Assembly (NCBI RefSeq): GCF_004331455.1
Contig: NZ_SJJR01000026.1
Coordinates: 1-64,000, forward strand
Reading direction: 5' to 3'
Source: Micromonospora zingiberis
GTDB lineage: Bacteria > Actinomycetota > Actinomycetes > Mycobacteriales > Micromonosporaceae
Length of the DNA stretch: 64,000 bases
Both the position numbers and the translations under genes were made by a program. Position 1 is the first letter of the stretch. Each line of letters opens with the position of its first letter. Of the stretch, positions 33,989 to 43,300 are shown in pieces. The notes under the pieces are model-generated. The model was not told the origin of the DNA. It ran no database searches and saw only the letters and a program-made list of their open reading frames with translations.

Positions 33989-35734
33989 TCAGAACTCCAC
34001 CGCCCGTCCGCCCTGGCCGCGCGGACCGGGCGGGATACCACCGGCCGGTCCCGGCAGGGCGGGACCGTTTCGGTAACCGGCGGCGGGCCCGTGCCCCGGG
34101 GCGGGCAGGGTCCCGCCATCGGCATAGCCCGGCGGTACGGCGGCGCTGCGGCGGGCGTCGGCGCCGGGCCGCGCACCACCGTCCCAGTCCTCGGCGGCGG
34201 TCGCGGCGACGGCCCGCGCGTCGGCCCAGCTTCGGATGGCGTCGATCCGTTCGGCCTGGGTGACGCTGAGCGGCACCATGCTGACCACCGCCTGGACCAG
34301 GTCGTCGCGGCGCAGCGGGCGACGCTCGGAGAACGCGTCGAAGAGTCCGCCGATCACCGCCTGCTCGATCTCGGCTCCCGAGTAGCCCTCGCTCAGTTCG
34401 GCAAGCTCGGCGAGCAGCGGGTCGTCGAGGGTGAGTCCACCGGCGACGGCCGGGTTGCGCAGCCGTCGGGCGAGGTGGACCCGCCAGATCGAGGCCCGCT
34501 CGGCGCGGGTCGGCAGGTCGACGAAGAAGATCTCGTCGAAGCGCCCCTTGCGGAGCAGTTCCGGGGGCAGCCCCTCGATGTCGTTGGCGGTGGCGATGAC
34601 GAAGACGGGTTGGTTCTTCTCCTGCATCCAGGTCAGGAAGGAACCGAAGACCCGGGTGGAGGTGCCGGAGTCGCCGGCCCCTCCGGAGAAGCCCTTCTCG
34701 ATCTCGTCGACCCAGAGCACGCAGGGGGCGCTGGCCTCGGCCGTACGGATGGCGGTGCGCATGTTCTGCTCGCTTGAGCCGACGAGCCCGGCGAAGACCC
34801 GGCCGATGTCCAGCCGCAGCAGCGGCAGGCCCCAGACGGCCGCGATCGCCTTCGCGGTCAGCGACTTGCCGCAGCCGGGCACCCCGGTGATCAGCACGCC
34901 CCGTGGTGCGGGCAGCCCGTACGCCGCCGCTTCCGCCAGCCAGGATCCGTCACGTTTGGCCAGCCACCGCTTCAGATTCTCCAGCCCACCGACGTCGTCG
35001 AGGTTGACGTCGGCGTCGACGAACTCCAGCAGCCCCGACTTGCGGACGGTCTGCCGCTTCTCCTCGTGCACCACCTCAAGGTCACGGCTGTCGAGCACCC
35101 CGTCGTTGACCATCGCCCGGGCGAAGGCGTTCTCCGCCTCGTGCAGGGTCAACCCCAGGGCGGCCTTGGCGAACCGCTCCCGGCCGAGGTCGTCCAGCAC
35201 CATCTGGATCCGGCCGCTGGCGGAGTTGGCGGCGATCATCCCGTCCAGCACCTGCCGGATCTCCGCCTCGGTGGGCAGCGGGAAGTCGACTATCGTCACG
35301 TCCTTGTCCAGCTCGGCCGGGATGTGCAGCACCGGCGAGACCAGGACCAGGGTGCGCGGCACCGGACCGGACTTGAACGCGGCCACCAGGTCACGCAGCC
35401 GCCGGATCAGGCCCGGACTGCCCGGTCGACCGCCGGCGCCGAGCGACGGATGCAGGTCCTTGAAGATGAGTACGCTCGGCTGGTCGATCCGCAGCGCGGC
35501 GTCGAGCGCGGCCTCGGGTTCGGTGGTGCCCTGGCGGGGCGCGCCGTCGGGCTGGACGAGCCCGGTGGTCAGCGACCAGGTCCACACGGCCCGGGGCGTA
35601 CGCACCTGCGCGGCGTCGTGCGCGACGGCGATGACCTCGGCGATGACCCGCTGTTCCTCGGATGATTCGACGTAGAGAATCGGAAAGCGTGCCTTGAACA
35701 TCTGGGCCAGCGCGTCACGGAACGCCATAACCAC
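33989..35734 (-). CDS. Ycf46-like AAA+ ATPase
   Basis: A 581-residue AAA+ ATPase, first gene of a five-gene operon. The N-terminal 200 residues form a degenerate P-loop-like domain (VLIFKDLHPSL in the Walker B position). The active AAA domain has Walker A GVPGCGKS (about 283-290), Walker B CVLWVDEIEKGF, the Ycf46 hallmark TRVFGSFLTWMQEK then VFVIATAN, and an arginine finger in LRKGRFDE. The C-terminal 75 residues are Gly/Pro-rich. Cyanobacterial Ycf46 has been linked to low-CO2 response, but its biochemistry is unclear. GTG 35734 is chosen for its spacing to GGAGG; an ATG at 35728 is the alternative. Confidence 0.85.
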   Translation of the reverse strand: MVMAFRDALAQMFKARFPILYVESSEEQRVIAEVIAVAHDAAQVRTPRAVWTWSLTTGLVQPDGAPRQGTTEPEAALDAALRIDQPSVLIFKDLHPSLGAGGRPGSPGLIRRLRDLVAAFKSGPVPRTLVLVSPVLHIPAELDKDVTIVDFPLPTEAEIRQVLDGMIAANSASGRIQMVLDDLGRERFAKAALGLTLHEAENAFARAMVNDGVLDSRDLEVVHEEKRQTVRKSGLLEFVDADVNLDDVGGLENLKRWLAKRDGSWLAEAAAYGLPAPRGVLITGVPGCGKSLTAKAIAAVWGLPLLRLDIGRVFAGLVGSSEQNMRTAIRTAEASAPCVLWVDEIEKGFSGGAGDSGTSTRVFGSFLTWMQEKNQPVFVIATANDIEGLPPELLRKGRFDEIFFVDLPTRAERASIWRVHLARRLRNPAVAGGLTLDDPLLAELAELSEGYSGAEIEQAVIGGLFDAFSERRPLRRDDLVQAVVSMVPLSVTQAERIDAIRSWADARAVAATAAEDWDGGARPGADARRSAAVPPGYADGGTLPAPGHGPAAGYRNGPALPGPAGGIPPGPRGQGGRAVEF

Positions 35735-35929
35735 CGTCGATTTCCTCCCCCACAGAGCGCCTTCGACGTGCGGAAACCCTAACAGCCGAAGATCCACGAC
35801 GGCAGCCGCACGGGTGTCGCCCACCCCAAAGCCGACCATTACGGACAGCCGATGGTGACGGAGCGCCAACGGTGCGCGGCGGCAGATGATCCACATCGGC
35901 TACCGTTCCCGGTCTGGGGAGGTACGTCG

Positions 35930-36862
35930 ATGTACGTCGTGTCTGTGATCAACTACAAGGGCGGGGTCGGCAAGACCACGGTGACCGCCAACCTCGGGGC
36001 CGAGCTGGCCAACCGTGGGATGAAGGTGCTGCTCATCGACCTCGACCCGCAGGCCAGCCTGACCTTCGGGTTCTACGACCCGGACGACTGGCGGGAACGG
36101 CTGCGCGACGGCCGGACCGTGAAGCGTTGGTACGACGGCCTACGCGAGGGCGAACCGGTAGTCACCCTGGGTGATCTGGTGGTGTCGCCCGGTCCCGCCA
36201 ATTCCCGGCTGTCCGGTGCCGGTCGGCTCGACCTGATCGCCTCGCATCTGCAACTTGTCGACATCGACCTGGCGCTGGCCCGCAGCGTCGCCGGCGGCGA
36301 GGAGTACGACGCCGAACTGTTCCGGGTGCGTGGCTCGCTCGCCGAGGGCCTGCTGGCCGACGGGCTGGATCCGTACGACCTGGTGCTGATCGACTGCCCG
36401 CCGAACTTCAACGTGGTCACCCAGTCGGCCATCATCGCCAGCGACCACCTGGTCATCCCGGCCAAGGCCGACTACCTGTCCACCCTGGGCATCGACTACC
36501 TGCACGGCAACGTGCGGGAGCTGGTCGAGCAGTACAACGCCGACGCCCGGCGGTTCGCCACCGTACGCCGGCATCAGAAGGTCGCGCCCGGCGTGGCCGG
36601 CGTGGTCTTCACGATGATCCAGCTGTTGTCGCGACAGCCGATCGCCACCCATCAGAGCTACATGGACCAGGTACGCAACCTGGGTCTGCCGGTCTTTTCG
36701 ACCGCGCTGCGGGAGAACGTCACCCTCTATGCCACCAACACCCCACGCGGTGTGCCGGTGGTGCTCCGCGACCGGGTCACCGTCCCCGCCGTCCGCGACG
36801 AGTTACGCCAACTCGCCACCGAGTTCCTCGACAACCTCCAGCCCGATCGGCGGCCCCGGTGA
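35930..36862 (+). CDS. ParA/Soj-like ATPase
   Basis: A 310-residue deviant Walker-A ATPase (KGGVGKTT at about 10-17, with LLIDLDPQASLT and VLIDCPPNF). It resembles ParA/MinD-type positioning ATPases. It carries an insertion of about 60 residues (FYDPDDWRERLRDG ... GPANSRLSGAG) after the second motif and no DNA-binding N-terminus. No parB gene or parS-like repeats are seen, so it is not the chromosomal segregation system. The ATG at 35930 follows GGGAGG. The 195-base divergent region with the Ycf46-like gene should contain both promoters, suggesting joint control. Confidence 0.9.
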   Translation: MYVVSVINYKGGVGKTTVTANLGAELANRGMKVLLIDLDPQASLTFGFYDPDDWRERLRDGRTVKRWYDGLREGEPVVTLGDLVVSPGPANSRLSGAGRLDLIASHLQLVDIDLALARSVAGGEEYDAELFRVRGSLAEGLLADGLDPYDLVLIDCPPNFNVVTQSAIIASDHLVIPAKADYLSTLGIDYLHGNVRELVEQYNADARRFATVRRHQKVAPGVAGVVFTMIQLLSRQPIATHQSYMDQVRNLGLPVFSTALRENVTLYATNTPRGVPVVLRDRVTVPAVRDELRQLATEFLDNLQPDRRPR

Positions 36863-37098
36863 ACGGCCGGGACGGCACCGCCGACCCGATCCGGGCCGGC
36901 GAGCGACTGGCGGCCACCACCAGCCGTGCCGACGGTGGTGCGTACCTCGGCGGCTGGTCGCTGCGGCAGTTGCGGGCGTTGGCCGCGCACCTGGAGTTGC
37001 GCGGCGTCGGTGGGCTGCGCAAGGCGGAACTGGTCGACCGGATCGTCGACCACACCATCGGCTACCGGCTCGATTCCACCGCCCTGCGGCAGCGCTGA
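36859..37098 (+). CDS. SAP/Rho-N-like small protein
   Basis: A 79-residue protein translated from a GTG overlapping the ParA-like stop (GTGA). The C-terminal half fits a SAP or Rho N-terminal helix-extension-helix (SLRQLRALAAHLELRG ... LRKAELVDRIVDHTIG), a fold that binds nucleic acid. It could be the ATPase partner that links it to DNA, in place of ParB. That pairing is inferred from overlap alone. Confidence 0.75.
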   Translation: MNGRDGTADPIRAGERLAATTSRADGGAYLGGWSLRQLRALAAHLELRGVGGLRKAELVDRIVDHTIGYRLDSTALRQR

Positions 37099-37176
37099 GC
37101 CCCGAAACCCGGTCGATCGAGGCCGGCACCGGCGGGTTGGCGTGAGAATCCCGACGTCAGCGGGTATGCCGGTGCA

Positions 37177-38028
37177 ATGGCGAGCACGATTCCGGACATC
37201 ACGCTGAATGACGGCAACACCATCCCGCAGCTCGGTTTCGGGGTGTTCCAGATCGACCCGGCCGACACCACCGAGGCGGTACGCCGCGCGCTGGACGTCG
37301 GGTACCGGCACATCGACACCGCGCAGGGATACGGCAACGAGGCCGAGGTCGGGCAGGGCGTACGCACGGCGGGGCTGGCCCGCGAGGACGTCTACCTCAC
37401 CAGCAAGCTCAACAACAACTTCCACCGCCCCGACGACGCCCGCACCGCGTTCCAGGCCTCGCTGGACGCGCTGCGCACCGACTACCTCGACCTGTTCCTG
37501 ATCCACTGGCCGCTGCCGACCCGCTACGACGGTGACTTCGTCTCCACCTGGAAGGTGCTGGAGGAGTTCAAGGCCGACGGTCGGGCCCGGTCCATCGGCG
37601 TGTCCAACTTCCAGGTGCCGCACCTGGAACGGCTGGCCGCCGAGACGGACGTGGTGCCCGCGGTCAACCAGATCGAGGCGCACCCGTACATGACCAACGA
37701 CGAGGTGCGGGCCTACGGCGCGAAGAACGGCATCGTTACCCAGGCGTGGTCGCCGATCGCGCAGGGTGCCGTGCTCGACGACCCGACCATCGCCGACATC
37801 GCCGAGCAGCTCGGCCGTACGCCGGCCCAGGTGGTGCTGCGCTGGCACATCCAGCGCGGCGACGTCGTCTTCCCCAAGTCGATCACCCCGAAGCGGATCG
37901 AGGAGAACTTCCGGCTCTTCGACTTCGAGCTGGACGAGGCGACCATGGAACGGATCACCCTGCTGGACCGGGGCGAGGAGGGACGGACCGGCCCGCACCC
38001 GGACACCTTCGACTTCGTCCCGGCCTGA
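37177..38028 (+). CDS. Aldo/keto reductase
   Basis: A 283-residue NADPH-dependent reductase with the catalytic set HIDTAQGYGNE (Asp, Tyr), LTSKL (Lys) and LIHWPLP (His), and the cofactor end FPKSITPKRIEENFRLF. It is close in type to the one at 4864-5652. Both are in the 2,5-diketo-gluconate reductase-like group. The ATG at 37177 begins MASTIPDI. It is a separate unit 78 bases after the SAP-like gene. Confidence 0.92.
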   Translation: MASTIPDITLNDGNTIPQLGFGVFQIDPADTTEAVRRALDVGYRHIDTAQGYGNEAEVGQGVRTAGLAREDVYLTSKLNNNFHRPDDARTAFQASLDALRTDYLDLFLIHWPLPTRYDGDFVSTWKVLEEFKADGRARSIGVSNFQVPHLERLAAETDVVPAVNQIEAHPYMTNDEVRAYGAKNGIVTQAWSPIAQGAVLDDPTIADIAEQLGRTPAQVVLRWHIQRGDVVFPKSITPKRIEENFRLFDFELDEATMERITLLDRGEEGRTGPHPDTFDFVPA

Positions 38029-38048
38029 CCGCCCTCCGCTTTTAAGGC

Positions 38049-38079
38049 TTGACCTGAAGCGCGCTCAAGGTTGCAGCCT
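38049..38079 (+). promoter_or_regulatory. Orphan MerR-type promoter/operator
   Basis: A -35-like TTGACC (38049-38054) and a -10-like CAGCCT (38074-38079) are separated by 19 bases, the stretched spacing used by MerR-family activators. Across the spacer lies the dyad ACCTGAAGCG/CGCTCAAGGT (38052-38071), matching at 8 of 10 pairs. No regulator or small gene follows. The next gene is the ABC ATPase at 38403. The 374-base gap (38029-38402) otherwise holds only a hairpin. Confidence 0.6.
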
Positions 38080-38169
38080 GGTGGGTCGGGTGGGTCGGCT
38101 CGTTTCCGCCGCGTAACGGGGGTCGGCAGCGGCTCAAGGCCACTGCCGGTCAGGGACGGTGAGTCCGTT

Positions 38170-38210
38170 CGGCCAGCCGCCGCTAGATCTGATCTAGCGG
38201 CGGCTGGCCG
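38170..38210. terminator. Perfect 19-base hairpin, terminator or attenuator
   Basis: A 19-base perfect stem (38170-38188 with 38192-38210) and CTG loop contains the rare CTAGATCTGATCTAG core. It lies between the MerR-type promoter and the ABC operon. It may end the reductase transcript or attenuate read-through into the ABC genes. Confidence 0.7.
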
Positions 38211-38402
38211 CCGTCTCGCGCCAGTAGGGCGAAGCTGGTTACCACCACCGCCGGCCGCCGTCGTTGTAGCTGTCGACCGGCCACGCTGCGGAATTTATGT
38301 CGTACGCGTGCGCTGTGGTGGGGCAGCATGCGGGCTGAGGACATGGGCGTGCCGCCGGTGCCTTGCCCCGCAGGAGTCGGAAAGCGGAAGGAAAACGAGA
38401 TC

Positions 38403-39419
38403 ATGAGTAGACGCGCCACCGGCCTCGCCATCGAGGCCGCGGGGCTGACCCGGTCGTTCGGCGAGACCCACGCGCTCGCCGGCCTGGACCTGGCGGTACC
38501 CGCCGGTGCCGTGTACGGGCTGCTCGGCCCGAACGGCGCCGGCAAGACCACGGCGGTCCGGGTCCTGGCCACCCTGCTGCGCCCGGACGGCGGGCAGGCC
38601 CGGGTGTTCGGCCACGATGTGGTCACCGAGGCCGACGCGGTTCGCGCCCGGGTGAGCCTGACCGGCCAGTACGCCTCCGTCGACGAGGACCTGACCGGCA
38701 CGGAGAACCTGATCCTGCTGGGCCGGCTGCTCGGCCTGCGCAAGCCGGCCGCCCAGCAGCGGGCGGAGCAGTTGTTGGCCGCTTTCGGGCTGACCGACGC
38801 CGCTGGCCGGCAGGTCAAGAAGTATTCGGGTGGCATGCGGCGGCGCATCGACATCGCGGCGAGCATCCTCAGCACGCCCGACCTGCTGTTCCTTGACGAG
38901 CCGACGACCGGGCTCGACCCGCGCAGCCGCAACCAGGTGTGGGAGATCGTCCGGGCGGTGGTGGCGCACGGCACCACCGTCCTGCTGACCACCCAGTACC
39001 TCGACGAAGCCGACAAGCTGGCCAGCCGGATCGCGGTGGTCGACCACGGCCGGGTGATCGCGGAGGGCACCCCGGGCGAGCTGAAGTCGTCGGTCGGCTC
39101 CGGCACGGTCCACCTGCGGCTGCGGGACGCGGCTCAGCGGCCGGAGGCCGAGCGGCTGCTGGGGACGACGCTGGGTGTACCGGTGCAGTTGGAGCCGGAT
39201 CCGGTGGCGATCACCGCCCGGGTCGGCGGGGACGGCAGCGACCTGGACGCCAGCGCGCAGGCCGCCCGGGCGCTGGGTGAACTGTCCCGCGCCGGGATCG
39301 TGGTGGACGACTTCTCGCTGGGCCAGCCGAGCCTGGACGAGGTCTTCCTGGCCCTGACCGACCATCCCGCCGTGCCGGCCGAGGCCGAGCGCGACGATGC
39401 CCTGGAGGCAGCCCGATGA
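38403..39419 (+). CDS. DrrA-like ABC ATPase
   Basis: A 338-residue ATPase of the daunorubicin-resistance (DrrA) group. It has Walker A GPNGAGKTT, signature KKYSGGMRRRIDIA, Walker B LLFLDEPTTGLDPRS and the DrrA-type C-terminal regulatory segment ending SLGQPSLDEVFLALTDH. It should power export of a drug or lipid with the next gene. The ATG at 38403 has GGAAGGA upstream and overlaps the permease by ATGA. No biosynthetic genes are adjacent. Confidence 0.93.
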   Translation: MSRRATGLAIEAAGLTRSFGETHALAGLDLAVPAGAVYGLLGPNGAGKTTAVRVLATLLRPDGGQARVFGHDVVTEADAVRARVSLTGQYASVDEDLTGTENLILLGRLLGLRKPAAQQRAEQLLAAFGLTDAAGRQVKKYSGGMRRRIDIAASILSTPDLLFLDEPTTGLDPRSRNQVWEIVRAVVAHGTTVLLTTQYLDEADKLASRIAVVDHGRVIAEGTPGELKSSVGSGTVHLRLRDAAQRPEAERLLGTTLGVPVQLEPDPVAITARVGGDGSDLDASAQAARALGELSRAGIVVDDFSLGQPSLDEVFLALTDHPAVPAEAERDDALEAAR

Positions 39420-40273
39420 GCAGCGACACCGCGACCTCGACCGGTCGGGCGCCGACGGTCTACGTCCCGTCGACCGAGGCGTTGGCGACCGTCCTCGCCC
39501 CGGGCAAGCGACCGCCCCGGCCCAGCGCACTGGCGGCCTCGCTGGCCTTCAGCTGGCGCGCACTGCTGAAGATCAAGCACGTTCCGGAGCAGCTCTTCGA
39601 CGTGACGGCGTTCCCGATCATCATGGTGCTGATGTTCACGTACCTGTTCGGCGGGGCGCTCGCCGACAGCCCGCGTGACTACCTGCAGTTCTTCCTGCCG
39701 GGCATCATGGTCACCAGCGTCGTCATGATCACCATGTACACCGGGGTCGGCCTGAACACCGACATCGAGAAGGGGGTCTTCGACCGGTTCCGGACGCTGC
39801 CGGTGTGGCGGCCCGCCGCGCTGGTCGGCATGATCGTCGGAGACGTGCTCCGCTACGTGCTGGCGGCGGTGGTGATCCTGAGCGTCGGGCTGGTGCTCGG
39901 TTTCCGACCCGACGGCGGCGTGCTCGGCGTCCTCGCCGGGATCGGCCTGCTGGTGATCTTCTCGTTCGCGTTCTCCTGGGTGTGGACGTTCTTCGGGCTC
40001 GTCCTGCGCAGCGAGAAGTCCGTGATGGGGGTCAGCATGATGGTGCTGTTCCCGCTGACCTTCCTCAGCAACGTCTTCGTCGACCCGTCGACCATGCCCG
40101 GTTGGCTCCAGGCGTTCGTGAAGGCCAATCCGATCACGCACCTGGTGTCGTCGGTGCGGGCCGCCATGGGCGGCACCACGGACGCATCGAGCATGGCGTG
40201 GATGGTGGCGTGGAGCGCGCTGTTCATCGTGGTCTTCGGCACCCTGACCATGTACCGCTACAACCGCCGCTGA
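39416..40273 (+). CDS. DrrB-like ABC-2 permease
   Basis: A 285-residue membrane permease with about six helices. The family motif is in the loop after the second helix (FLPGIMVTSVVMITMYTGVG then EKGVFDRFRTLPVWR), typical of DrrB. A long cytoplasmic N-terminus of about 60 residues precedes the first helix. It pairs with the overlapping ATPase gene. The stop is 38 bases from the convergent regulator gene. Confidence 0.92.
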   Translation: MSSDTATSTGRAPTVYVPSTEALATVLAPGKRPPRPSALAASLAFSWRALLKIKHVPEQLFDVTAFPIIMVLMFTYLFGGALADSPRDYLQFFLPGIMVTSVVMITMYTGVGLNTDIEKGVFDRFRTLPVWRPAALVGMIVGDVLRYVLAAVVILSVGLVLGFRPDGGVLGVLAGIGLLVIFSFAFSWVWTFFGLVLRSEKSVMGVSMMVLFPLTFLSNVFVDPSTMPGWLQAFVKANPITHLVSSVRAAMGGTTDASSMAWMVAWSALFIVVFGTLTMYRYNRR

Positions 40274-40311
40274 CCCACACACCGACCCGTACCGTGGCGC
40301 GGGGATCCCGG

Positions 40312-43300
40312 TCAGAGGCGCCAGGGTACGGGTTCGGTGGGCAGGTAGCGGCAGGCGGCACCGGTGGAGATCGTGTGCCGCAGGTGGGCGGCGAGCGGCG
40401 GGTGTTGCTGGTCGAGGCGGCGCAGGGTGTCCCGGATCCGGGCGGTGACCGTCTTGCGGGCCCGTTCCGCCTCGTCGCCGATGCGGCGGGTACGCCCGGC
40501 CAGGCCGGCGGCGGCCCGCAGTTGGTCGAGCAGGGCCTGCCGCTCGGTGTCGAGGGCCGCCACCTTCGACTCGTCGTCCCGGGCCGCCGCCCGGTCGATC
40601 TCGTCGTCGAGGAGCGTCAGGTGCCGCCGATAGCGGTTCCTGGCCTCCTCGTCGAGGATCTCGTCACCGCCGAGCCGGCGGGCGGCGACGAGTTCCGGCC
40701 CGGCCGCCGGGTCGAGCAGTTCGACGGCGGGCACGTCGACACCGGGGCGGCCGAGCAACAGGCGCAGGTCGTTGAGCCCCTTGGCATCCGGCAGGTACGC
40801 GGTGGTGCCGCCGTACGTGAGCCGCCAGACCGCACCGTCCCGACGAAACTCGTACCCCGAGCCGGCTGCGGCCACCCGCGCCCCCGATCCGGCCGGCACC
40901 GCAGCGGGCGGCGGCGGTTCCGGAGCCGATCCGCTCGGCGCGGGGGTGGTGAGCCGGGCCAGCACCTGTCGCATGTCGAGGCTGCGGGCCTCCCGCTCGG
41001 CCTCCCGGCGCACGCTGGCCGCGACCGCCGCGTCGTCCGGGCCGCCCCGGGCCGTGAGCGCGTCCGCCAACGCCGTACGGGCGATGACCGACCACGGTCG
41101 GGAACCCATCCGGTCCGCGCTGTCGCGGGCGGCGGAGAACCCGGCCACCGCCTCGTCCCACCGCTGGTCCACGGCGTCGATCACGGCCAGCCAATGGTCG
41201 ACCGGACCATGGATGTCACAGCCGAACAGGGCGACCAGCCACTGCCCCCGGTACGGCAGCAGGGCCTCCCGCGCGTCCGCGCAGCGCGCCGGGTCGCCGA
41301 CCGTGGCCTGGGCACGAACCCGCAGCCAGAGCGCGACGATCGCCCGTGGGTAGGCGGCACCGGCGGCTTCCAGTTGCGCGACGAGCCGGGCGACGGTCTG
41401 GTGGTCACCGCGTTCGGCGGCGGTGATCGCCTGGAGCAGGTCGACCGTCTCGTTCTCGGCCGGGTCGAGCCCGTCGAGCAACTCCTGCGCCTCGTCTACC
41501 CGGCCCCGCAGCAGCGCCAGCGACCAGTGCAGGTGTTGACCGATGTGCTCGTCGTACTCCCACCCGTCGATCCGGCCCAACTCGGCGTAGCAGCCCTCGG
41601 CAGCGGCGAAGTCACCCCGGAAGGCGCTGGTGATCCCCCCGTCGATGTTGGTGGCCACCCAGTGCCGCGGCTTGCCGGTGGTCTGGGCGGCGGTCAGGAA
41701 GGCGTCGAGTTCGTCCTGGTAGCGGGGGTCGTCGAGTTCCAGCAGCGCCACCCAGCGCAGCGAGGTCGCCCACAGCTCGGTTTCCTGATCGCCGGTACGG
41801 CGGGCCAGCTCACGGATCTCGGCGGTGAGCGCCGCCCGGTCGGCCGCCGTGCCCGGCCCCCAGGCGGCGTCGTGGCGGGCCCACAGACTGAGGCTGAGCG
41901 CCTCGTCGTCCTGGCTGCTGCGGGCGCGGGCTTCGGTCGCGGCGATCAGGTCGGCTTCCAGGGTGTCGACCGGGAGGTCGGCGTCGGAATCGCCGACGAG
42001 TCGGCGGTACGCCTCCCGTAGCAACGCCTCGGTGTCGACGGCGAGTTGGGCGTCACGCTGCCAGTGGCGGTAGAGGCTGACCGCGAGCCGGGCGAGCAGG
42101 GCCGGCTCGTCGACCGCCAACGCCAGCGCGGCGGTCTCGGCGAGCAGTTGTCTCGCCTCGGCCCGATCGGCCGGGTGGAAGAGCCGGTCGGCCAGCTCAA
42201 GCATGATCCGGACGCGTTGCGTGTCGTTGCGCGTCAGCACGAGCGCACGACGCAGGTGCACGGCCGACTCCTCCATCGCGAGCCGACATCGGGCATCGCG
42301 GGCGGCGGCGAGCAGCAGCTCGGCGCGGCGATCGGGATCGAGGCGATCACCGGCGAGCCAGGCGTGCCGAGCCAGGTCGGCGGGGATGAGCCACTCGCCG
42401 AGCGCGGTGTGTTCGTCGACGGCGCGGACCACGGCGGCGTGGTGCTCCTCGCGCTCGCCGTCCAGCAGCCCGTCGTAGATCGTCTCGCGGACCAGGTCGT
42501 GCACGAAGGCGTACCGGGCGGCGCCGCCGGAGAGCACGAGTCGGGCGCTGACCGCGATGTCGAGTAGCTGGTCGAGCCGGGTCGACGGCAGGCCACCGCT
42601 GGCCGCGAGGACCGCGCCGTGGAACTCGCGGCCCAGCACGGCGGCGACGGTGAGCACGTCGACCACGGCGGCGGGCAGGTGGTCCAGCCGCTTGCGGACC
42701 ACCTCGCGGATGCCCGGAGCGGTGCTGCTCACCACGCCCTCGACGTGCCAGAGCCGGGCGGTCTGCTCGACGAAGAACGGATTGCCACCGGTACGCCGGT
42801 ACACGTCCTCGACGCAGTCGGCGGTCGGCTCACGCCCGGCGACCCGCGCCATCAGCACGCCGACCTCGTCCCGGGACAGGCCGGTGAGGGTGATCGTGGT
42901 GGCCTTGGCGGTCAGCGACATCAGCAGCGGACGCAGCGGATGATCACCCGCCTCGACCTCGGCGTCCCGGTACGTGCCGACGAACAGCAGCCGCTCGAAC
43001 CAGGTGTGCTGGGCGGCGAACTGCAACAGCCGCACCGACGCCGCGTCGGCCCAGTGCAGGTCGTCCAGGACCACCAGCACCGGCCGGCGTTGGGAGACGG
43101 CCACCAACGCGGAGGTGACCGCGTCGTACAGCACGAACGCCTCCTGGTCGACCCCGTCCTGCCCGCCCGCCGGCAGCGCCGGCTCGACAGCCGGCTGGGT
43201 CAGCTCGACAGCCGGCCGGGTCAGCGCCGGCTCGCCGCGCAGCAGCGCGAGAGCCGGCTCGGCGGACTCCCGGGCCACCGCCCAGTCGGCTGCTGACCGG

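Noticed and set aside
35930..37098. Chromosomal or plasmid partition locus
   Set aside because: No ParB, parS repeats, replication gene or oriC-type DnaA boxes are seen; the ParA carries an unusual insertion.
38071..38406. 111-codon open frame after the MerR-type promoter
   Set aside because: It runs through the perfect hairpin, has no family resemblance, and its ribosome site is poor.
39805..42021. 738-codon plus-strand open frame
   Set aside because: It overlaps the DrrB-like gene in another frame and is then antisense to the AAA regulator; the translation is low-complexity.
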